The position numbers and the translations under genes are program-made. From Plantago major (lineage: Eukaryota; Streptophyta; Magnoliopsida; Lamiales; Plantaginaceae), in the NCBI GenBank assembly GCA_026545765.1, contig JAIFAC010000110.1:62001-126000 (forward strand): 64,000 bases of DNA. The letters are read 5' to 3'. Under the pieces are notes generated by a model. The model searched no databases and was not told the DNA's origin. It worked only from the letters and a program-made list of their open reading frames with translations. Positions 56,101 to 64,000 of the stretch are shown here, piece by piece (the first letter of the stretch is position 1; every line of letters begins with the position of its first letter).

Positions 56101-59100
56101 TCCAGGCGTTGATAATGAACCGCAAGATGGAGTAAGAAGAAACTTTGTCTTACCTTTTATTTTTCTGGAATTGAATAAAGAATCAAAATTATGCTCTATA
56201 AGAATCATTTATTAATAGGAACATAAAAAAAATTGTATTGTATGTAGATGGGAAAATTACCATGATCTCTTGAAAAGAGGTTGAAATTTGCCATTCAAGT
56301 TGATCTCTCAAGTCTCAACTACTGCATTTTTTCATTTCTGTTTAAGCTTGACATGCATAAAGTTGCAGGATGCTACTCTCTCTAGCAATCAAGACGTCGA
56401 GGATGAAGATGGTTGGTCGTTATTTTACTCTAACTCCACCAAAATGGCTTTGCAGGTTGTATAATTTTTAATGTTTAACATTCATATGTAAATCATCTAA
56501 CATCTCTCTATATATTTATTTCAACAGAATCTGACATTCATCATGTCTATGGTGGATATTGCTCCTAATAATTTTTCTTTTCAACCATTAGGTTGATAAC
56601 AAGAAGACTGTTGGTATGGAAGCTTTTGCTCGGATAGCTCCGGCCTGTCCTGTGATTGCAGATGTTATAACAGTACATAATCTTTTTGATGCTCTGACAT
56701 GTTCTTCAGAATCCAGACTTCATTTTCTAGTATTCGACAAGTACCTTAGGAGTCTTGAAAAGTATGTGTCACTTCCTTCAGCAAATTCACAATGCAACTT
56801 TATTTGCTGAGGCCATTTGTTTGCACAGGGCATGTTTCAAGTTGATGCCATGTTAGACACAACCCGTCTAGTTTGTCAGACCTGTCTGCATTTACTTTCA
56901 AGCATAATTTGCCTCAGGAATTTAGAATTTTGTCACCGCTAACCCACTATGTTCTTCTTTTGCTTTGTTTTATCTCTGATATATGAAACTTCACCAAACA
57001 AACTTGGATTCACAAATTCCCTGTTTTATTACACACACACACACATACATGCATATGTAAAAATAAAAAGTGAAAAAGAAAAAGATTATTACTTGGTGTA
57101 ATCAATAAAGTAATTAATGAAGTATATATCAACAAGATCGGCAATTGAATAAAAGGAGAAAGCAGTGGAGCAAAAGGCAGACAAAATGAAGTGGAGCAAT
57201 GAAGCAGACAAATTGCTTTCCTCAAGTGGAAGGTCCATCCGGACGTGAAGAAAACATTTTGAAGTCCGGTATTCTTCTCCTATAAAAGGGGGACAATTAA
57301 GTACAAGAAGGGATCAGCACAGAGAGTAGAAAATCAAGAGACAAAGCACCGTAAAAAATGTATTCAGAGTGTTCAGTTATATTTCAGTTTCTGTTTCATG
57401 TGAGGGTCCAAAATCATGCCACCAAGCATAAAACCAATTTGGGAGATTTTTTGGCTTTGGTATATTTTTCCCAATCAAGAAAAAAGATGAAATGGAGTTG
57501 ACTGCATTTTGTCTGAAGAAGAATTTTGTCCAGGCTTGTATGTAATCAAAGTAGGTACTGAGTACAAGTGAGAATAGGGGCCCTTCTGGTACTTAATTGT
57601 CCCCCTTTTATAGGAGAAGAATCGGACTTCAAAATGTTTCTTCATGTCCGGATGGCCCTTCCACTTGTGGAAAGTAATTTGCCTGCTTTTTGCTCCACAT
57701 CATTTTGTCTGCTTTCTTCTTTTCTTCAATTGTTGATCTTATTTATTTATATACTTAATTAATTAATTAGTTTATTTATTAATTGCATTAAGTAATAATC
57801 TTTTTCACTTTTTATTTTTACCTTGCCTTATGGGGGTGTGTGTGTATTTGTGAAACCAATTCCCCATAATTGAGATATTTGGCCCTGACTAAGTAAGATT
57901 CTGAGAGAATTGATTGGACTCTCCTTCCGAGTCACTTAATTAACAGGAATTGTGGTTCCTTAAAAAAAAGTTCTGAAGCTTGTGTCTTCAAAATTTTCAA
58001 CTGTAGTCAAATATATCAAAAAAGTACCATAAATTTATTGTTCAATATTGGAATTGCTTGGTCCCGTATCAATAAGCGTAACTAGTGGAAGAATATTTTG
58101 CAGCTGGTCTTTAAATTATGTTTCAGGAGGAATTGATTTAATCTCACTGGTTCAGTTGTACATAGCCGTCGAATCTAGATCCTATATTTTCTATAATATG
58201 CCTTTCTATATTAGATATGTGTAATATTGGCAGTGGAATTATTTTTCTGAAAAAGTCATTGAATGACAGCAGCTTTAACATACCTAAAGCTACCTTTAAG
58301 GACCTAAAAAGAGCTAAGAAGTATTAGCTTGGCTGCGTTCTAGGATAAGCTGCTCTGGTTAGATTAGGGAGTTCTTGAATGCTTGGAATATATAGCATTG
58401 CTTTGATTTTTTAATTCCTGTTTCCATGAACCCATTGAGTTACAAACATCCTAAAATAACCAATTGAGAAAGCTACTTATTTCTGGAGCTTAAATTATCT
58501 CTGACCCTTAATATACTTTTTATGTAGGGTCACGAAATCGGTGCAAAGTTCTTTAGTACCCCAACTCGTTTCCAATCTTTCACTTTCTGAGGATGAGGTT
58601 GTGGTAGATGTAGATGGAACAGTCCCCACCCAGCCTGTTCTACAGCATATTGGAATGTCTGCATGGCCAGGTAACCAGTAGTTTCTCATTCAGGAGATGG
58701 TTTGCAGTGTCTAACCTGGTAAAACAATTTGCTCGCACAAAAACATTTCTTATATACTAATGCTGTCGAAAAATGAAAGAATACACCAGACATTTCATAA
58801 TGGATCTGTTGAGGTGAGATGCATTTATTATTATGCTAGGATGCAGCCACGATTTCCCTTCTTTTTGTTTCTTTTACTTTCAAGAATCTGAAGTGAAACG
58901 TGTAAATTTGCATTTGTGTAAATTAATATGTATATGCTTCTTGAAATGCAGTGCATAATTGTATTATTTGACAGTGCTAGACTATTTTAGAATACAACTA
59001 CTAGGCGAACAACTATTGTATTATTTGACAGTGCTAGACTATTTTAGAATACAACTACTAGGCGAACAACTATTTGACAGTAGCTTTCTATAAAGTACGC

Positions 59101-62100
59101 TGTCATGGAGGTTTGAACTCCACCCCCAGATTTTATGCTAAATGACAGAAGTAGCTTTTCATAATTTGTCCTGCATCTGTCTGTTTGTTTGGTATGTTTA
59201 GTTACTATTTTGTTATAAGATTAGGAACAAGTGCATTATGGCAATAAGTGACTAGTGACTAGCAATTCACGGTTTTTCCTACGACTATCCATCTGTATTC
59301 TTGTTGAGCTACTTTCTGATAGAATACCATCTCATCGAAAAGCTTAATCTTATAGAGAGGTGTGGAATGTAGTAATTTATATTAAGTTTTCAATACTCCA
59401 CCGCACTAGTGGCCGGTTTCAACCTCTTTGGGGTGGCCATTCGCGTGTAAATTCAATATGGGGTGGAGTTTGTCTCTGTGGAGAGTTGAACCCAGATCTG
59501 GGCGTGGGCCAAAGGCTCTGATACCATGATACAAATCCATCTCATCTAAAAGCTTAAGCTTATAGAGATGTGTGGATTGTAGTCATTTATATTAATTCTC
59601 CAATACTTTCAACCTACAGATGTTTCATGTTGCTGGACCTGAATTTTTCACTTTTTTTCTAGTAGATCAATGATGCTTCTCACATAGCTTTTCTTAATTT
59701 TTCAGGGCGGTTGACATTGACTAATTGTGCGCTATACTTTGAGCCTGGTGTTGGTTTATATGATAAAGCTGTCAAATACGACCTGGCAACAGACATGAAG
59801 CAAACTATAAAGCCTGAATTAACTGGACCTTTGGGTGCTCGTCTCTTTGATAAAGCGGTGATGTACAAGTCCATGGCCATGTATGTTCTCTTAACTGATG
59901 TGGAACTTCTGATGGACATCAAGAATATATTTATTAAATATTAATAAATCCTTTCTGGTTACATCATTCTAGTCATGTAAGGAATTAAAAAAATAAAAAG
60001 ATTAAAAGCAAATAAAGTTTGATCCACAAGTTTCTTGATCAACAATAAACTAAGTCTTGATCAGCTTGAAAGAGTTCATATCATAATATACACCTAAAAT
60101 ACTTTAAATATTATCTGACTAGAACGTGAGAACACGCTGCGCGTGTTATTATGACACCTAGTTATGAATAATGGAACAAGTATATGAAGGTAAGTAATAT
60201 CGTTGTTTCTGATAATGGATGACATTTTTTCGAGTTGAATTAGGTTTGGGTTAGTGCGGATTAATCTGTTTTAATTTAATTGGAGAATATGGAGGAAAAA
60301 AATTGGTTATCATTGTTTTTTAAATGATGAATTGATTTTGTTGGTGTTTAATTATGAAATGGAATTTGATTGGAGTAAACATAATGTGTTTTTTTTATTG
60401 ATGAATTGATTTTGTTGGGGGGGGGGGGGGGTTGAATTAGGGCTTGGAATTTATTTGGAGAAGACATGTTGGTTTTTTTTTAATATAAGTCTAATTTACA
60501 TATATATTACACATGAGTCCAATTTAACTTAAATTAAGTACTCAATTACACGGCTCTGATAGTTGTCCACTTATATATTTACTGTAATATTAAAAATAAA
60601 ATAAAAAAATCCTGACTTTGGACTTTGTATAGAACAGAGCCTGTTTATTTGGAATTTCCTGAATTCAAGGGCTGTTCACGAAGAGATTATTGGCTAGATA
60701 CCTGTCTAGAGATTTTGCGAGCTCACAAGTTCATAAGAAAGTATAATTTGAAAGAAGATCAGCAGTCAGAAGTGCTTGCTCGTGCAGTTCTTGGGATACT
60801 TAGATACCGTGCAGTTAGAGAAGCTTTCCGGATCTCCTTATCAAATTACAAAACTCTGTTGTGTTTTAACTTGGCTGAAAGTCTGCCTGGGGGCGATATG
60901 ATTATGGAAATCTTATCGAATCGCATAACTCTCATTGGAGCCAGTCCTGGACGACGTGATGTGTTAACTTCTCCAAATGCAAAAAGACCTCAAATATTCC
61001 CAGTTGCTTTTTATGCGCTTTGCACACTTGGAATCATTACATCCAAGGAGCCTGATATGTATGGTGAAGCAGCATTTTTGGGAGGAGATGTTTACGTTGG
61101 AGAGTCGAATCCTCTGGAAGCTATTGTGAAACAGTTGGAATCGAATACTGGAAGGGCTGAAGCTGCTCAAGCAACTGTTGATCAAGTGAAAGTCGAAGGC
61201 ATTGATACCAATTTAGCAGTGATGAAGGTTTCTTTTTTCCTTTCTTTTTTCTACATCAGTGTTTCAGAATTTTCTCACTTCAGGTTTGGGTCTGGATTTC
61301 CCCATGGAGGTTCCATGTTTACCTGCGAACATGACTGAATTATGTAGATTATAGGACTATACCCAGTATCTGAAGCCAAACTGTACGGTCATTCCTTCCA
61401 GTGTTATACTGGTCATAGTTCCTCATATTATCTGAAGCCAAACTGTACGTTAGCAGGGAATTGTATTGTACTATTTCCTTGTCTAAAGGGATATGCTTTG
61501 ATTTGGAAATTTGTTTTACTTGAGAATCGAGGAAGTACAACGGATTACTCTTAACTCAAATGTAGCGTTTTACTGTTAGTGCACATTACATTGTCGCTTT
61601 AGAATAGCATGCTTGGAGAAGGGATTTCTTCTTCATCAAGAAACGAAATGATGATATTCATTGGTGAACGTTTTCTTTGAAATTCATTACAGCAACATGG
61701 CCAAGAAGCTACCAGATGAAGGCCCGACAGACTATAGTGTTGTTCTTTGGAAATTTTTTAACCACTTATTTGTGATGTCTGATCTTCATAAGAAATTTTA
61801 GTAATATATATTCTTCTGCATACATAGAAGTCAAGCTACTTCTCTCATAACGTCACCAGAAAAATGCTACATCAAAGCAACCCTTCTTTGGTATTTAATA
61901 TATTTGTTTTTATCTTTTTATCCATATGGTTCAATTATAAATTTATTATGTCTTCCATCAAATTCTCATTGTAAGCGTTTTTCTTTATTTGCAGGAGTTG
62001 CTAGTTCCACTCACCGAGACATTTAACTGGCTACAATGTTTGGCTTCATGGGAATACCCGTACAAATCGGCAGTTTTTGTGGCATTTGTAGGTTATCTGA

Positions 62101-63213
62101 TACTCAAGTAAGGTCCTTCACTTTTGTTACTCTGCTTTGAAACTTTTAGGAGTATTGCAGGTTTTTCCATGATATTTGATAAACACAAGTACAATTAGAT
62201 AGATAAATTGATTGTTAGAACTTAGAAGAATCACACTGGTCTGATTAATGATTATTAAAAAATGATGGCCGTCTTGGCAGCCAAAAGTTAGTAAATACTA
62301 AATAACATTCTTATTCATACCTGCCTGTCACATGTACTTGAGGTACACAAATTCCTATGCCCTTAAGCATAGTATCTGTCTGTTATGTGGCTTATGGGGT
62401 CTTACAATTTAATTGAATGTATCCCCGAGGATTTGCTTTCATTGAAATTGAACTTTAGTTACCCATTGACTGTAATCCAATGAGTATTAATACAAAGAGA
62501 TCAAATTTCATGGATAGAATCAGTGTTGTGAGGGGAAGTTTCTAATGTCTCACTCTCACCCAAGCTGTTATGTTCATCTAAAACTAGCTAATCTTATCAG
62601 GTGCTCTTTCAGTCACTGGCTCACAGTAACTGCTCTTGTGGGCATAAGTGAATAAACAAATGCACCCTTTTCCTTAAAGTAGAAGAGCGCGAAAGTCTTT
62701 GCTGTATTTTCTCCAGTCAAGCACTAAACTAGTTCATTTGCTCGGTTCATGTATGTAGCATTAATTAAACTTAAAAAAAGCGTATAAGTATTATTCATAA
62801 TTTATTTCCTGCCACGAATATAAGCTTGCAGTTATTATAGTAGAAAATAAAATCAAGTTGCATGCCTCCTATTTTCTTGTTCTGTGTTCTATAGAACATC
62901 TAACTTCTGAGTTTTGACTGACATTGAATATTCTGTTGAGTTCTTAAGTAATTCTGTTGTGCCTTTTAGGGACTGGATCAAGTTTCTTGTACCATCAATG
63001 TTTGTGTTTCTGGCACTTGTCCTGCTGTGGCGGAGGATTGCCAATAAAAGAAGGCAATTGGAGGCATTCAAAATTACAGCGCCCCCTAGTAAAAATGCAG
63101 TCGAACAGCTGCTAACATTACAAGAAGCTATAACTCAAGGGGAGACTTTCATTCAAAGTGTCAACATCATTCTTCTGAAAATGCGGGCTCTCCTTTTTGC
63201 AGTAGTGCCACAG
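53141..63213 (+). CDS. DUF639 family membrane protein, 3' end outside the window
   Basis: Exons: 53141-53322, 55900-56131, 56369-56455, 56592-56761, 58528-58670, 59706-59880, 60633-61227, 61995-62107, 62970-63213. Junctions are GT-AG and phases agree, giving 647 codons with more to come. The sequence matches plant DUF639 proteins such as Arabidopsis At1g71240: LGISSKELQHHFDELP, YLSDQEFRRLIFDMMLAWEAP, AFARIAPACPVIADVITVHN, LTLTNCALYFEP, ELTGPLGARLFDKAVMYKS and EFPEFKGCSRRDYWLDTCLE. Two membrane segments are visible near the end (SAVFVAFVGYLIL, FLVPSMFVFLALVLLW). Function unknown. Introns are loaded with elements: a hAT MITE, a foldback, a TRIM and a Helitron end. Confidence 0.93.
54511..54906. 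mobile_element. hAT-type MITE in intron 1 of the DUF639 gene, 396 bp
   Basis: Perfect 11-bp terminal inverted repeats TAGTGCTGTTA / TAACAGCACTA and an 8-bp target duplication GTGCTACA at 54503-54510 and 54907-54914. Both subterminal zones are built from GAGCCGAGC / GCTCGGCTC words in both orientations. It parallels the design of the element at 2290-2922 but with a different repeat word. Confidence 0.9.
57009..57864. mobile_element. large foldback element in intron 4 of the DUF639 gene
   Basis: Left arm 57009-57312 and right arm 57581-57864 are inverted copies over nearly their whole length. Shared words include TTCACAAAT at the outer ends, AAAAATAAAAAGTGAAAAAG, GAAGAAACATTTTGAAGTCC and CTCCTATAAAAGGGGGACAA at the inner ends. 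The loop is 268 bp. Each arm carries a TATAAAA box (57281-57287 on +, 57606-57612 on -) pointing into the loop. The arms may derive from an LTR or promoter. No clean TSD was found. Confidence 0.75.
58960..59073. repeat. perfect tandem duplication, 57-bp unit
   Basis: A unit beginning TGTATTATTTGACAGTGCTA occurs at 58960-59016 and 59017-59073, in intron 5 of the DUF639 gene. Confidence 0.95.
59317..59605 (-). mobile_element. TRIM (terminal-repeat retrotransposon in miniature), 289 bp
   Basis: On the minus strand the 79-bp 5' LTR (59527-59605) starts TATTGGAG and ends TATCA. It is followed at once by the tRNA-Met PBS TGGTATCAGAGCC (59514-59526). The 3' LTR is 59317-59395, preceded by the purine-rich GCGGTGGAG. 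A 5-bp target duplication CTTTC lies at 59312-59316 and 59606-59610. The internal region (131 bp) has no coding capacity. All hallmarks of a TRIM are present in a very small element. Confidence 0.88.
60131..60161 (+). mobile_element. Helitron 3' terminus
   Basis: A hairpin with 7-bp stem AACACGC / GCGTGTT and loop TGC is followed by ten bases and CTAG (60158-60161), then T. This is the canonical Helitron end. The 5' terminus upstream was not found with confidence. Confidence 0.6.
60234..60482. repeat. diverged tandem repeats with a G15 run
   Basis: The words GTTGAATTAGG and TGATGAATTGATTTTGTTGG recur in units of about 90-105 bp. A homopolymer of 15 G lies at 60417-60431. Confidence 0.6.
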
Positions 63214-63394
63214 GTATTTCCATGAATTATCGCTTGCTACTTTTTCAACTCCTCAACTGGATTATGGAATAATCACATCAAGGAATGTTTATTATTTGAA
63301 TGCATTCCGTTGAAACCTAAAATTAGCATTTGACTATAAAATGTCCATGGCCATCCATCATTGTACGGGAATTATGAAATTTAACTTTAAATTA

Positions 63395-63660
63395 CTCCCT
63401 TCGTCTGGCTATTGTTTTCTCACTTTCTTTTTATAGATGTCCGTTTAATATTGTCTCATACGCAAAATAGCAAAAAAAGTAAACCATTTACTCAGGAACC
63501 ACTATTTTTCTTACTATATCTATCTCTCTCATACTTTTCCATTCTTTAGCATTTTTCACTCCTACTTTAACACTCACTAAACAACTTTATCGATATTTAT
63601 TCATATTCCCTAACAAAAATCTGCAAAAAGTGACACAAGATTAACCGGACAGAGGAGTCC
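63395..63660. mobile_element. Stowaway-like MITE, 266 bp
   Basis: The ends CTCCCTTCGTCTGGCTATTG and, in reverse complement, GGACTCCTCTGTCCGGTTAA are imperfect inverted copies, with further shared TTTCTCACTTTC / TGTGTCACTTTT. TA flanks both sides (63393-63394, 63661-63662). It lies in the intron after exon 9 of the DUF639 gene. Confidence 0.65.
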
Positions 63661-63662
63661 TA

Positions 63663-64000
63663 GTTAATCACAAAACATCCTTAATTATATGGTAGGGCAC
63701 TAATAGTGCAGGGGTGGTCTTTTCGTCCTTGTTAAATGCTGCTTTACCAGTAATAGTATTTTCTGAGTGTTTCATGATTTGATAAAGCATTATTCGTTCT
63801 GTTTGGAGAAGTTGGTCAGACCTAAACTAGGCAACTTAGTTAACAATGCAGTTATTTGACCTGGAGATACATAATTCACATGTATTAATATAGTTTGATC
63901 CTGGAATTATTGCAATTGTGATAATGTCTTAATCTGAAACTACTTGCTTGGAGTTTCAAAAGTTTTGAATGAATAATCATTAAATCCATGCTCAATTCTG
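63663..64000. other. intron sequence of the DUF639 gene
   Basis: No further exon is visible; the next coding exon should lie beyond the right edge. Confidence 0.4.

Noticed and set aside
59514-59526. Part of a tRNA gene
   Set aside because: It is the complement of only the tRNA-Met 3' end and sits exactly at the LTR border, so it is a primer-binding site; no cloverleaf surrounds it.
1-64000. A new defence, metabolic or toxin system
   Set aside because: The recognisable genes are unrelated conserved plant genes, and the rest is explained by transposons and virus-derived DNA. No clustered unknown enzymes were seen.

Overview
This is a plant nuclear window. The evidence is intron-rich genes with GT-AG junctions, a P-class PPR gene, a short AP2/ERF gene, a DUF639 gene, and dense nested plant transposons. 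The gene repertoire and AT-rich intergenic DNA fit a eudicot; an asterid is possible, but I cannot prove that from the sequence.

Genes, left to right: a possible last exon of an unidentified gene (462-551, +); a small acidic protein with two MIM1-like motifs (1217-1804, -); an intronless DUF6817/TPR protein (5167-6450, -); an 11-exon oligopeptidase B-like S9A serine peptidase (7668-15964, -), for which every junction and phase could be placed; a P-class PPR protein (26895-29165, +); a small group IX ERF with a C-terminal EDLL-type activation motif (35175-35534, +); and a DUF639 membrane protein (53141-63213, +), of which nine exons are visible and which runs off the right edge. The genes look like unrelated housekeeping and regulatory loci. 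Nothing suggests an operon or gene cluster.

The rest is largely mobile DNA, and many elements can be delimited by target-site duplications (TSDs). They are: three hAT-type MITEs (2290-2922, 6683-7035, 54511-54906); a 520-bp Helitron just upstream of the peptidase start, carrying a CACTA terminus (16119-16638); further Helitron ends; Stowaway MITEs; a Mutator-like element with 9-bp TSD (21521-26376) split by a deleted CACTA element (23075-25788, TSD AGG); a 289-bp TRIM (59317-59605) and a large foldback repeat (57009-57864) in DUF639 introns.

The most striking region is 37.6-52.65 kb, a stack of nested insertions. A decayed Ty1/copia element (- strand) is interrupted by a solo LTR (38454-40208, TSD GATAA), by a second complete-ended copia element (41167-47944, TSD GGCTG), and by a pogo/Lemi1-like DNA transposon (49094-52588, TSD TA). 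The pogo element is itself interrupted by a fragment resembling an endogenous plant pararetrovirus. That fragment has a tRNA-Met primer-binding site, a broken movement-protein-like reading frame and TA repeats at both ends. I found no convincing new enzymatic or defence system. The novelty here is in element structure and nesting order.
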